Assembly (NCBI GenBank): GCA_013420905.1
Contig: JAAXNY010000002.1
Coordinates: 310,001-374,000, forward strand
Direction: 5' to 3'
DNA: 64,000 nt
DNA from: Collybia mongolica
Taxonomy: Eukaryota; Basidiomycota; Agaricomycetes; Agaricales; Clitocybaceae
Shown here: in pieces, positions 22,011 through 32,853 of the stretch
How positions within the stretch are numbered: the stretch's first letter is position 1
How the letters are laid out: every line of letters begins with the position of its first letter
Notes under the pieces: model-generated
Databases searched by the model: none
The model's input: the letters and a program-made list of their open reading frames with translations, nothing else
What the model was told of the DNA's origin: nothing
Program-made: the position numbers and the translations under genes

Positions 22011-22857
22011 GCTGCCGAGATATCTCGTGCGCCCCTCATGGATGCTACCTTTGATACAAGGGAACAATACTTATATAAATCTTTGTAGAACCGTCTTTTG
22101 GACTTACACGCTCTTTAATCCAACCTTCTTTTGCTGATCTTCCGACCAGCTGTGCAAACGTACACCACTGAGGGACCACTGAGTATTCATCGATATTCAT
22201 CATCTATCCGGAGAGGCACCATCATTAGAAAAAACCAACCTGGGAGCAATTGATGCTTTATTCATTAATGAAAAAATCATAGCATATTAGTAAGCCATAT
22301 TAATAGGTCATTGGAGCAGCATTTGACTGAATCACGACCTCCATCCTCATATGTTTGGCACCCTTGGTGAAATGTAAACCATCGAAACTAGTTCATGTTT
22401 CTCCTCTCTCTACCTCAGGTTCCTGAAAGACATCCACATACCATCAACCCACGCGATCACGGGTCTAATGTTAAGCCCCTAAAGAGCCGGAGCCTAGCAA
22501 CATGCGACCTATGTATCAGTGAAAACCTCGTTTATAAAAATGACATCCATGACTTCCACGGCTTGCTATTCGTTCATCTCCTGGTCCCGAAATATAATGA
22601 AGTCCCGACTTGGCTGCAATAGGTTGTTTGCATGAAATATCAAAACATGAACTACATGAAATCCGCTCTATTCGGCCGATCCAGGGCGGATTCCGCATGT
22701 CCCTCGTTTCACCGGTCCTCCTTTCGGTAAGGTGCCCTCGATGCATTGCGGTGAATATTCGCCGTCAGCGAACATATCTTTCAACTCCCCTTTTACGAGT
22801 TCTGGCTTCCAACATTCAACCCTTTTTTCTTGACGTTTCCCCGATCTCACTTGAAGG
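22011..22857. other. Intergenic region
   Basis: About 850 bp holding the 3' end of the lectin-like gene and the promoter of the next. No gene was recognised on either strand. Confidence 0.4.
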
Positions 22858-24575
22858 ATGAGGCGGTCCCTCCTTCTATCCACTCTTTCGTTTGCACTCT
22901 GTCAGCTTGCTTCTGCGCAGATCTACTGGCCTACATATCCAACTTACGCCAACGTTTTTATCGACCCCGCATATGTGCTGGCCAAGAATTTCAGTGCAAA
23001 CACCGCGACCGCGCAACAATCCATAATGAATACGGCTCTCGAGCTTGCCGACCAAGGACCTTGGAGTAAGCGTGTTCGTAGTACGAGGGATGGGTTTGAC
23101 GCTGATGCAAATTTCTATGCGCAGGCGTCGTCAACAAAACCGCAGTAGCGCCATCTGGAGACATCCATGATTATTTAAGTTGGGCTCCGTAGTACGTCTG
23201 TTCCTCCTCTCTTTGTTCAGACATCGCTTACAACGCCGCGTGCAATTTCGATTTTAGCTGGTGAGTAACGCTGCAGCACATAAACGCTCATTACGAGTAA
23301 CCCTCTATTTCAGGTGGCCAGATTGCAGTCAGGTTGGAAATAAAACTGAGCTGAAACCGGAAGAAATATGGACTACATGCCCCTATAAAACTCGAGACGG
23401 AATCTTCAATCCCGATTTCCGACTAGTGAATAATACAGGCGATTTCTGGGCTGTCTCCGATGCCATCTTCTACAACGCGCTCTCGTGGGCGATCAATGGC
23501 TCTGAGACTTTCGCGACTAACACTGCACGATTCATCGACGTCTGGTTTATCAACAAAGATACTCGGATGAATCCCAATCTCAATTATGGACAGGTGATTC
23601 GGGGACCCGGGAAACGAATGGGCGCACACACCGGAATTCTGTGCGTATCCAGCTTCGATGCCCGGATTGCAACCTGATATACAATACATCAGTGATCTCA
23701 AGTGCATGACCAAGGTTGTTTCGGCGGTTTTGATCCTTCGAGATGGCAAGGCTCCTGGTTGGACCACAGATTTAGATGGTCAGCTTGTGGCTTGGACAAA
23801 AGATTATATCAAGTGGTTAGAAAGTAGCCCAATCTCCCTCGAAGAAAAGGCAGCAAAGAAGTTTGTGCAATATTTTCCCTTGTGAAGTTTTACATTAACA
23901 GAGATGCAGTAACCACGGTACTTTCTGGTATAACCAGGTTGCCGCATTGAAGATCCTAGTTAACGACAGGACTGGCGCAGCCAGCACCGTCTCCGAATTC
24001 TTCAAAGGAATATACCTCGAACAAATTGTAAAAGGTGGCGAACAGCCATTCGAAGCAGCTCGCACCCGGCCATACCACTACCGGGCATACAACCTCGCTG
24101 CCATGATCGTGAGCTCCCTTTTACTTCCTAATCAACTGGTGTTCATGAGAGTTTATAGACGAATGCACAAATCGGCCAATTTGTTGACGTCCCCGCATTT
24201 GATATAAAGACGTCGGCAGGTGTGACGATCCAGGATGCACTGGACTTTGCCATGGCGCAAAGCCCAAAGGATGAGGATGCTGCTGAGTTGTACCCCGTTG
24301 TGGCATCGGTTGCAGCCGTCTATGGTGATCCTCAAGGGAAATATGCTGCCTTCCTCGCAAAAGCGTCACCCAACTACCCTGAGGACCCATATTTCCTTTG
24401 GAGTCAGCCCCTGTCGGACTCGGGCTGGGCCACTCCAGGAAACACCAATGCTGGGAATAATAATAACAAGAACACCGGTGGAGGTTCGTCAGAATCATCT
24501 GCGGGCCGTGTACGTACTGCCTCTGTCACTTGGCCATTACTTTTCACACTTTTGGGTGCAATGTGCTTCTTCTGA
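22858..24575 (+). CDS. Alginate-lyase-fold secreted protein, probably GPI-anchored
   Basis: The signal peptide MRRSLLLSTLSFALCQLASA is followed by the mature start QIYWPTYPTYANVFIDP. Exons then give VAPSGDIHDYLSWAP, WPDCSQVGNKTELKPEEIW, YKTRDGIFNPD, AVSDAIFYNALSWAINGSET, MNPNLNYGQVIRGPGKRMGA, HTGIL, LKCMTKVVSAVLILR, NNHGTFWYNQVAALKILVND, EAARTRPYHYRAYNLAAMI and TNAQIGQF. This pattern (PPSGD.HDY.S.APYWWP, NNHGT, SRPYHYR.YNL) is that of the alginate lyase superfamily (PF05426) as found in many basidiomycetes. The C-terminus has a Gly/Asn/Ser-rich spacer and a hydrophobic tail (VTWPLLFTLLGAMCFF), as in GPI proteins. A likely substrate is a uronic-acid-containing polysaccharide, but this is inference. 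The YWWP segment near 23190-23320 is not cleanly resolved. Confidence 0.82.
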
Positions 24576-24748
24576 AATCTAATGTTACATACTGTGGCCG
24601 CATCCACTTGCTATACTTAAGTTTGTTGAATGTCGATTGTAATGTGGTTGGACTGTAATTACTCTGCCTCACTCGTTTAATGCAGATATCATTTCAATAA
24701 CCCTTGAAAGTGTGTTCCATTCTCGAGACCTTCCCCGGAAATCCATGC
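24576..24748. other. Short convergent intergenic region
   Basis: Separates the 3' ends of the alginate-lyase-fold gene (+) and the kinase gene (-). No feature seen apart from presumed 3' UTRs. Confidence 0.3.
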
Positions 24749-26140
24749 TTATACGAAGTAGCGCCCGTCAGAGCTGGGAACTTCGATCTCCTTTCTCCTC
24801 ATCGCTTTCCAGTTCCTGCGAACGGTCAATCCATATATCATATGAGGGGAAAGGTACAAAAATACCCACATCTTACACCACATCCGATCTCTTTTCATCT
24901 CTCTAACACCTAGCCGTGACTCTGGTATCGGCGAAAGCACCTCAAAACATACGATCAGGACATCATTGAGAGATGCCAAAATATAAAAGAAACTTACCCG
25001 TGTTAGAAAACATAATGACAGACTATCCAACAGCTGGAGGTGCCGAGATCGCTGATTTAAGTTAACGGTAAGAGGATGGAAGACATGTCGAACCCCATTC
25101 TTCCAAGTCATATCATACGGGAGCTAGATATATATGATATGAGTTGGCTTGTCGGTAGGAAATAATTCAGTTCTTACCTGACCAGTGGACACCTCATGGT
25201 AAATAACGCCCATTGACCAATAATCCACACCATAACTGGAATGGCACCCCGAAAATACCTCTGGAGCGGCGTAGACTTCTGTTCCAGCCACGCGGCAGAC
25301 AGTGTCCGGATTTCCGTGAGGCCAAAGAGGTGGAAAATGACTCCCGCCCCTTTTCTTCGCATCCCGCCAAAGAGGAAATTCCCGCCCTCGCTCTCGATTC
25401 CTACTGAACACAGTTGCGAGGCCAAAGTCCGCGATGACCAGGTGTCTGTTTTCATCGAGAAGGATGTTCTCTGGTTTGATGTCACCATGAATGATCCGTG
25501 CTTTGTGAAGGCTCCGGATTGCGAGAAACTGTGGGCACCATTTAGGTTCGAAAGTTGGCGATCGTTTATTGGATGACGACGTACCAGTTCTGCACAATAA
25601 AATCTTGCGAGACTTTGGTTAAGATATCCCCCTGAGTCTTTTATAAGGCTCAATAAATCACCCCTAGGAAAGTATGGCTGAAGCGATAGTCAGTTCACTA
25701 GAGCAGCTAACAGGTTTTCGGAAAGATCCCACCATTACAAGAATGTAGTCGTCTTGATCAAGGAAACACTCAAGCAACGAGGGAAATCGCGCGTCAGAGT
25801 TCATTCTATGATGAGCCCGGATCTCATCTAGCAGAAGAGGCTCCCCATCTTCACCAATCCTTTTCTTGCTCACACACTTAACCGCGAGTACCCTTCCAGA
25901 GCTAATATCCTTGGCCTGGTATAATCGTCCGAACCCACCCTTTGCAATGTCTTTAATCCCGACAATGTTGTTGGGGTCCAGCTGAGCAGGAACCCCACTA
26001 TATAACTCTATAGGCAACCACGACGGTCCTGCTCGAGCTCTCGACGACCTGCCGGGCTTCGAAGGCACCTCTGCCTTCGGAGCCTTCGTGGCCTCTAAGA
26101 TGCGTAGACCAGGTTGCCTACGGGTAGAATTCCATATCAT
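24749..26140 (-). CDS. Serine/threonine protein kinase with HGD in place of HRD
   Basis: From ATG 26140 a basic N-terminal tail leads into the kinase fold: IAKGGFGRLYQAK (Gly loop), VLAVKCVSKKR (VAIK lysine), DQDDYILVM (hinge), HGDIKPENILLDENRHLVIA, DFGLATVF, GTEVYAAPEVFSG (APE) and VDYWSMGVIYHEV. C-lobe exons at 25111 and below add LPYDMTW, LSPIPESRLGVREMKRDRMW and DWKAMRRKEIEVPS, like an AGC-type end with a C-tail, stop at 24749. The catalytic loop has Gly where RD kinases have Arg; the Asp, the PEN asparagine and DFG are present, so it should be catalytically competent but non-RD. There is a long insertion after DFG. Substrate unknown. Confidence 0.82.
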
Positions 26141-26149
26141 AGGAAGGAC

Positions 26150-26929
26150 TCAAACAGCCAGCTGTTTTGAAATCGTTGCTAGGGCTCCAAAGGCGTAGGT
26201 AGGAAGCCACAGAGGACCAATCGTGACATTATAAGGCGCGTGCTTGAATTGCGGAAGACGAGCTTTATATCTCTGGATGTCCGAGAATAGGGCATCAAAG
26301 ACGTCAAATCCAAAAAATAGGTTAGACGCGGTGGCCATCACGGCGCCTGGGAGTTCGAGCGCCCACCGTACGATGGTATAGGATAAACTGCGAACCAAGG
26401 CCCACAAAAATCGCGAATTGGCGTGCAGAGCCCCAAAGGCCCACAGAAGGCAGGAACACAGCATTATTGTCGCAGCGAACCGTGTATATTTGGATGACAG
26501 CTGTTTTCCCCCCCTGAGACTGGTTCTTGTTATTTGCCGTTTGCTTCGATCAAGTGTGGCGGCTGCAAAATGGCGTTTTTTCGATTGTTTGCTGTGCATG
26601 GAGATTATGAGTAACATGGTCGCGAAAGAGGTGATCGCGAGGCCGGTAATGGCGATGGAAAGAGCTTCATGCGCATCTGAATGGTTAGGGATGCGGCTGC
26701 GTATCGAAATTGTCGCGTTGGGGCTCATTCGAACCTGGGTCGATCGGGTTAGTACGAAGATGGGGCTGTCAACATGCGCTTTCAATACATCAGGTATAGA
26801 TCCTTGGTATGAATCAGGCCCCTGTAGAAGCAGTATAGTCATATCGTATAAGTCCGGTAGAAGACTCCATCTTGAGACTTGCTCTAGTCGAGGTTCGAAT
26901 TTAAGGACTCTGAGGCTGATATTGAACAT
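26150..26929 (-). CDS. Putative multi-pass membrane protein, unknown family
   Basis: An open frame on the minus strand ends TGA at 26150, nine bases before the kinase start. It is open back to 27097; the first ATG in it is at 26929 (MFNISLRVLKFEPRL), so an upstream exon or a shorter start must be chosen. It contains ALSIAITGLAITSFATMLLI and TIMLCSCLLWAFGALH as likely membrane helices, a basic linker between them (SKQSKKRHF, KRQITRTSLRGGK) and a hydrophobic N-terminal part (SLCIACCTVILSI) if the longer form is used. The opposite strand also holds a 271-codon frame, so coding is likely but not proven. I could not join it to the kinase by an in-frame intron. Confidence 0.5.
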   Translation of the reverse strand: MFNISLRVLKFEPRLEQVSRWSLLPDLYDMTILLLQGPDSYQGSIPDVLKAHVDSPIFVLTRSTQVRMSPNATISIRSRIPNHSDAHEALSIAITGLAITSFATMLLIISMHSKQSKKRHFAAATLDRSKRQITRTSLRGGKQLSSKYTRFAATIMLCSCLLWAFGALHANSRFLWALVRSLSYTIVRWALELPGAVMATASNLFFGFDVFDALFSDIQRYKARLPQFKHAPYNVTIGPLWLPTYAFGALATISKQLAV

Positions 26930-27566
26930 ATGTATGATGTGGGGAGTGAGAGTTGTGAGCCAATGTCCTTGTGAGCTCAGCCATTTGTACGATTCTCTTG
27001 CTGTTGTACGACGAATAGAAAGAATGACTGTACAACATGCGATACAAAGGGAGAACGTTTCATTCAAGTCAAAGAGTAACCAGGGACAACCAAACAAAGC
27101 TCAAACAAAGGCAGCGCGTCAGGGTCACGTGGCTTCTCTTGCTCTCATCCATTCTCCATGTCAAATAGGCTCATCCCAATATCGCGATGTCCACATATGT
27201 GATATGTCACAGCTGTATTGCCCAGAATTTTGAAAGGGACAAGAGCTCGCGCCATCGTGACAGTGGCGATGGTAATGGCTACTTCTCAATTTAAAACGGG
27301 CTGTTCTCAATTGTGATATTACTTGATCGTAATTTATCATAACCCATCTTTTGAATGACTGCTTCAATTGCGCCAAATGGTGTGCAAATAGAAAAGAAAG
27401 TTGCTGTTTTATTCCAGTACTCCATGAATGCCTCTCTTCAGGGTTCTTCATCGTCCTCGTCAAATGTAGGGTTTAGGAGATCTGCGGCTTGTTTCTTCGT
27501 CTCTGTACTGGAAGAGTATCCTCAGAACAACCGTGGCCCTCTTTACACAGAAGCGAAGATAAATCC

Positions 27567-28046
27567 TCACTCCGATTCGCTTTTATAGGCCCTCCTAGCG
27601 CTAACATCCTTGCCTTGTTTCGCATCTTGAATCTCTCCTTTCAGGTCGCCACCGTCCAACGACTGATCAATCAACCCTTCTTGGTACGAACCACCCTTCG
27701 CTATAAATCCGCGCTGTGACCTGTTTGACCAGACGTTCGTAGGCGAGCCGTAGCCACCTGACGATGTTGCTGCACTTGATCAGCCAACCCCTATATCATA
27801 ACACGAGTTTGTGTAACTTACTATCGTCGCTGGCAGGATAGTTTTGGGTATCAAAGTCGTCCCTGCCGCTAGGCTGTTGTTTCTTAGCTGGAATATCCTG
27901 GCCTTTACGTTGCTCGTCGGACGGTACATTTACAGCTACATGTTACCCGAGCTCAACTCTCTATCTTTGTGGAATCGAAAATGCTGTAACGAACTTTCGT
28001 TGACAAGACTGCCTTTATAACCAGATGCTGCGTATTCGTCGCTCAT
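27567..28046 (-). CDS. Small hydrophilic protein, three exons, about 120 aa
   Basis: ATG 28046 starts MSDEYAASGYKGSLVNE; introns with good GT-AG borders then lead to VNVPSDEQRKGQDIPAKKQQ, FDTQNYPASDD and finally SSGGYGSPTNVWSNRSQRG, GGSYQEGLIDQSLDGGDLKG, KQGKDVSARRAYKSESE and TGA at 27569-27567. All three exons join in the same phase. It is rich in Gly, Ser, Asp, Lys and Gln, with no signal peptide or membrane segment, and is probably disordered. The composition recalls fungal stress or conidiation-type small proteins, but no motif proves this and no function is assigned. Confidence 0.65.
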
Positions 28047-28195
28047 GGTAGTTGATAGTAAGTTATAGCGTATTGTCTCATTTATCATCGCTTTGGTGTA
28101 TTAAATGACAGGAGTGACGTAGGGAAACGAAATGACATCAAATCTGATTACGTATCTATTTATTTAATTTAACAATACCAATCTAGTCAATCTAG

Positions 28196-30245
28196 TTACA
28201 ATACGCGCTTAAATGTCCATCTAGGATGCCCGTCGCTCCCCACCTCCTCAACCCTCAAAAGCCTATAGCCGCCTATCCAAGGAAGAAAGTGTACCCACAA
28301 CATCCAATACAAAAAGCCCAATCCAAACACTGACCAGCCAGCGAGCGCATGCGTCCAGTACGGAAGATTCTCATATGGTTCGCCACCAGGCGGTGGCTTG
28401 GTGAGCGGCACGATGATCAAGAAAGCGTTGGCGAGTCCAAAAAACATTGTCGCCACCTGGGTTCTTCTGCTAACACGCAGCCAGCCTGGGTATGGGTGAT
28501 ATGCGAGGTACGTGATGCCGAGGGAAATAGTAGTATTGATGATAGAGAGTGGGTATGTTATCTATTGTAGGCGGAGTCAGCATGGGAAGCAAGTCTGGTT
28601 TCAGAATGGACGTACGACGTTGACAATGAAAGTATACGCGTCCCCCGGAGGAAGAGTGAGTATCAGGATGGTGCAGACGATCCAGTCTTTGAGTCCCATT
28701 AGTTGTGCAACTCGAACCTTATAAGAGGTAACTATAACTTACGGAGACCAAGACCTGCCAGCGGCGCGTTGAAGGGGCGGTTCGAACCCCAAATTCCACT
28801 CCACGGCAATATACCTTCCCGTCCTAGTTCCTGGTTAACACGACCCTGAGAGAAGATCTGAAAAAGGGTGAGAACAGTTCTCAACATGGAAACTAGCCCT
28901 GTCCTTACCACAGACAACACATTCCCAAGTGCGGAAAAGGCGACGAATATAGAGAGCACCCGCTCGGCTCTGGGACCATACACGTTCCTGAACAACAACG
29001 CAGCAACTAAACGGCCGGAGCCTGTGATCTCCTCCTTCGAAGCGCCAGCAAAATACGCAATGTTCGCGAGCATGTAAAGAACCGCAACCACTGCTATTGC
29101 AAGGGGCCCTGCAATCCGGATGGTGCGGGCGGGGTTCTTCACCTCCGATAGCGCGTAATTTGCGTTGCTGAACCCAACGTACGACCATGCGACCTAGATT
29201 AGCGATTCAGAACGGTGTTTATTCCGACTCCAGAAAATCGAGGACGCACGCTGTAGAGACTAAGGCAGAACGAGGACGCATTCACCGTTGTCCCTTCAAA
29301 TATATTCTCGAAGTTATGCGGCTTTTCCACTTCCATTTTTCCACTGAGGGCTACGAACCCCGTACCAATTACAATGAACAGCACGATGAGCTTGAACATG
29401 CCCAGGGTGTTTTGCAGTCGAAGTCCCCACTTAAGCGCCGTTCCGTGCAGAAGCCAGGCAAAAGTTATGCATCCTACACCCGTGAAGCGCAGCGTCCACA
29501 GCCCAGGGTCTTGGTCAGCAGCTTTGAGAATGTACTCTCCGAATACAAGGGAGTTTCCAGCGGTATAAGCTAGTACAGGGTGTATGAGTTCGGGAATAAA
29601 GCGGCCTTTGGTACGGACGTACCAAGCAGGAGCGCATTGGCAGCATACATCGAGGTAATGAGGTACTTGGGTTTTCGAAACAAGTATTCTAAGTAGTTTT
29701 TCTCGCCTCCATTTTTCGGTAGAGCCTGTGTAGGGGTGTCGAGGACACAAAAAACCAGGTAACAAAACGCGCGCTTACTGTGCCCCAAACAATATACACC
29801 TGCATCCCCGCAATCGCAACGATCGCCCCGATTATCCACATGATCCTGGTACATCCCGTATTAGAAGTATTCGGTAGCGGCCTGCGTTCAAATCACGACT
29901 CACATAGACAACCCGACACTCCCACTCAACGTCACGATCGTGCTTGGTGTCGCGAAAACACTGAAGTGCAAAGATATTGTTATCAACTAGCCTCCCAGGG
30001 GCAAGGATTACTCACCCAGTTCCAATGATCCTGTTAAATATGATAAACACCGCAGAGAAGACCCCAATTTGACGCTTTTCCACAACTTTTCCTTCTGGCC
30101 CCAGCGATACAGAACCATCATCTCCATCCTCATCCAGAACCCTGACAGTTCGTCCTCTACTATGCGGGGTGGCTTGGTCTGACGCGGGTTTGACGCTGGT
30201 CGAGCCATAACTCTTTTGGCTGGCTGACGCAGCTCGAAGGGACAT
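28196..30245 (-). CDS. Amino-acid permease of the LAT/APC group, similar to high-affinity methionine permease Mup1
   Basis: ATG 30245. A hydrophilic N-terminal tail (to about residue 58) precedes the first helix QIGVFSAVFIIFNRIIGTG, which carries the APC-family IG-G motif. Following exons give VFATPSTIVTLSGSVGLSM, IMWIIGAIVAIAGMQVYIVW, LPKNGGEKNYLEYLFRKP, TALKWGLRLQNTLGMFKLIV, NASSFCLSLYS, VAWSYVGFSNANYALSEVKN, IAVVAVLYMLANIAYFAG, FSALGNVLSVV, QELGREGILPWSGIWGSNRP and several C-terminal helices to HPRWTFKRVL. LPRNGGEKNYLE and NYALSEVKNPARTI are hallmarks of fungal Mup1-type carriers. It is a plasma-membrane amino-acid (probably methionine) transporter; the substrate is inferred from family. 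The introns are clear and no damage was seen. Confidence 0.88.
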
Positions 30246-30940
30246 CGGACCCGGGTTGCTCGTTTGCGAGAGTCGCTAGAGGTTCAGGTTCGTGTCGAAG
30301 TATGGCCTAGCATGACAGCTGGCTTGGGGGCCGTCCTAATGGCGTACGATGGCGCCATCACACTAAGAGTCGTCTATATAAAGCACGTCAGTAGGCTTGC
30401 TGAAGGTTGAGGGCGTTTGCAATTGGCGGTTCAGTTGCGATCTTGAAAATGATCGTCGGTGGTCGAAGAGAGTAATGAAGGAGGATACGTGGAGAAACAT
30501 TTATATTTGAAGTAAATTGCCAACCAGTTGCAAGTTGAAAGATTTTGCGAATCAGTATGACATGTTGCCGGAAAATGGTACATAACTCAATTTCATGCTC
30601 ATGGACATGTATAAGTGTTGCCACATTGCATACAATATTTAAATAAAGGAGTAAGGTATAGTTAGAGGAATGGTTCCTGCTCTTTACAATCCAGCGAGAA
30701 TGACGATCTAACACGTTCAATCCCCAAAGCGCACTACGATGCGGAGGCCTCGGATTTCATGTAAGTAACGATCGTCTTGCTTTGGTTTTGGTCTGTCTAT
30801 GGGAGACTACTCGGATCTTCTCCCATCAGAAACATGTTCTCCGTGGGTTCGCAGGGATCTCTATTAAAAAGAACGGTGTTTGTCGAGAGAAAGCTCTCAA
30901 CGGGTAGGCTCTAGTAGACTGATTCTAACTCCAGCCTTTT
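30246..30940. other. Intergenic region
   Basis: About 700 bp upstream of the permease start and downstream of the F-box gene end. It is AT-richer than its neighbours. An ORF at 30388-30720 (-) has no resemblance to any family I know. Confidence 0.4.
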
Positions 30941-32329
30941 TCAACCATCCATATGTGTTGAGATTTTAACTCCATGTATAGTAGAGAGCTCTGCGACCCT
31001 CTCTAAGTCGGAGAGGTGCTCCTGTGTAAGCTCACGGGAATCTCCCTCCAATGTTCCGCGGTGCCGACGCCGGAACCACACGTGCACCTCCTGTAAAGTC
31101 ATTGGTGGACCTGAAGATTTCAACCTTGAGGCGACCATATCTGCAAAAAGGTCATCGGGAACTCCTTCAACGTCAAGTCCTAATATTTCCAGGGAGGGCA
31201 TGAAGGCTTCAACGTCTCCGCTCTCATCATACTTGAACAAGTTCAGCGTTTTTGTGCTGGCGCCGAGGCCATGTACTGTCAGAGTCTTCAAGGATTGCAA
31301 AGCTGGTGCCGAAATGTACTGGATGAGATCGCGTTCCATGATTTGTTCGTCGAAGAAATGGAATGTTTCGAGCATACTAGAAGAGCGAACGAGAAACTCA
31401 TTGAAAGTCTTAGGGTCTTGTGTGTCGAGCCAACCACGGTGGCAAATCCTCAGATGGAGTAAAGCTGGACATGTGAGATGAGAGAGGATTTCACCAGCGT
31501 CGCACGCTAAAAACAGGTCTAATTGGATAAGAGTCGAGAGTGTGACGATGTGCGCTCCAATGGTCTTGCTAGGTGCTCTGATGCGCATTAAGGTGCAATA
31601 CACGATGCGTGAACATTTGTTAAGAATTTCGACACATTCATCGACGGGTAGGGGTGTGTTGAGATATATGTCGGTTAGTTGGAACCATGGTATGTCAAAG
31701 AGCGGCACTAGTAGGGGCCGAGTAATTATGAGTCGACGAAGTCGGCTGAACTTGCTTAGGAGGGTAGGTATTCGTCGAAGTTGTGCATCGGTGCACCCCA
31801 TGTTACAAAGTGTGAGTGCCTCAAGACACGAGCCGCCTTCCAGGGGCGCGGACAAGAACTGCTCGCATGATATTTGAGTCAGCTCTATGGTTGCGTCGTG
31901 CCAGCGGCTGATTTCTGAAAGGAGTATCGGAAAGGAGTATTGGAAAGCACGTCGGGAGGAACCGGGCGCGCGAAGTTCAAAGGAGAGAGGGTGAGACCGC
32001 GATTGTCCAATCCAAAACTTGATCAAAGATGCATAACGAGGGCCCTCTTTAGAGGGTGAACACACAGAGAGCGACGCCCAAAGAATTGGCATCGACGTCG
32101 CGATATGTCGCCAGCGTGCACATACCCTGCAAAGCAGCATGGGTGCTTCATATTTCCGCGGTATCAGCAGGTCGTTGCATCGAAAATCTAGGCAGTAAAT
32201 GAAGATTTCCCCGAGAATTTCGACAGGGAGGTGATCAGTGAAATCTCTGATGACCGTAGGTTTAACGAGTTGTTTCTGATTGTTGATTGATGTGTGAGGC
32301 AGAGGGGATAGAAGGGAAATTTGATCCAT
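30941..32329 (-). CDS. F-box-like/LRR-type protein, module gene A' (462 aa)
   Basis: Single exon from ATG 32329. The F-box-like motif lies at about residues 30-85 (LPVEILGEIFIYCLD ... APMLLCRVCARWRHIATSMP, ILWASL), followed by irregular leucine-rich repeats (LRRLIITRPLLVPLF, LQSLKTLTVHGLG, MPSLEILGLDVEGVPDDLF). F-box proteins bind Skp1 and present targets to SCF ubiquitin ligases; in basidiomycetes this LPxEIL...CRVCxxWRxIA family is very large and mostly uncharacterised. It is a clear paralogue of the gene at 59676-61183, sharing LPVEILGEIF, APMLLCRVC and EILSH(L/I)TC. It lies 524 bp downstream of the second F-box gene on the same strand. Confidence 0.85.
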   Translation of the reverse strand: MDQISLLSPLPHTSINNQKQLVKPTVIRDFTDHLPVEILGEIFIYCLDFRCNDLLIPRKYEAPMLLCRVCARWRHIATSMPILWASLSVCSPSKEGPRYASLIKFWIGQSRSHPLSFELRAPGSSRRAFQYSFPILLSEISRWHDATIELTQISCEQFLSAPLEGGSCLEALTLCNMGCTDAQLRRIPTLLSKFSRLRRLIITRPLLVPLFDIPWFQLTDIYLNTPLPVDECVEILNKCSRIVYCTLMRIRAPSKTIGAHIVTLSTLIQLDLFLACDAGEILSHLTCPALLHLRICHRGWLDTQDPKTFNEFLVRSSSMLETFHFFDEQIMERDLIQYISAPALQSLKTLTVHGLGASTKTLNLFKYDESGDVEAFMPSLEILGLDVEGVPDDLFADMVASRLKSSGPPMTLQEVHVWFRRRHRGTLEGDSRELTQEHLSDLERVAELSTIHGVKISTHMDG

Positions 32330-32853
32330 GTTGCTAATTTCTGAGCCTTTGAGTAAGTATGTGTAGAGCGGGAGATGTGCGGAAACTCACCTCAGATGGC
32401 TGGGGAAAGTATACCCTCATGAGCGGATATTCCTGCTATTTAACTCGAAATTTTTATTGTCTCCGACCGAGTGACAAGCTGATGACCAGTTCGGTAACTG
32501 TTATTGTTTGAATCTGAGATCTTCCAAGGCTGGAGGCGACATGGCGTCTATAGATGTTTTTCGCCTTAGTTACGCAGTTCCTAGAGTGCAGCAAGAATGC
32601 TACGAAACGTATGAGATGAGGTCCCTGGTCAGTGAATGGTTGATGCGGGCCGGAATTGATTGTGGTTTACGTCAGCAATTTTTTGGCCTTTTCATGTCTG
32701 TTTTCCTCTGCTTTCGCAGCACCTTTGTTTAGTATGCACCATTGGACTCTAAAATATGGGATTAAAGAGCCAGAGCTCCAAATTGTTCGATTTTCGAAGG
32801 AGGTTCTATCACTATCAAAGTGTTACATATACCGGCACTGATACATAGCCTGC

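Noticed and set aside
26418..27233. 271-codon plus-strand frame opposite the membrane ORF
   Set aside because: It is antisense to the hydrophobic frame, has no domain-like pattern and an odd Arg/Cys/Met mix; best explained as a shadow frame.
28770..28790. GGTTCGAACCCC, which looks like a tRNA T-loop
   Set aside because: It lies inside the permease coding sequence (GSNRPFN on the minus strand) and no cloverleaf can be drawn around it.
30388..30720. 110-codon minus-strand frame between permease and F-box gene
   Set aside because: No family resemblance, low-complexity flanks and no supporting introns.
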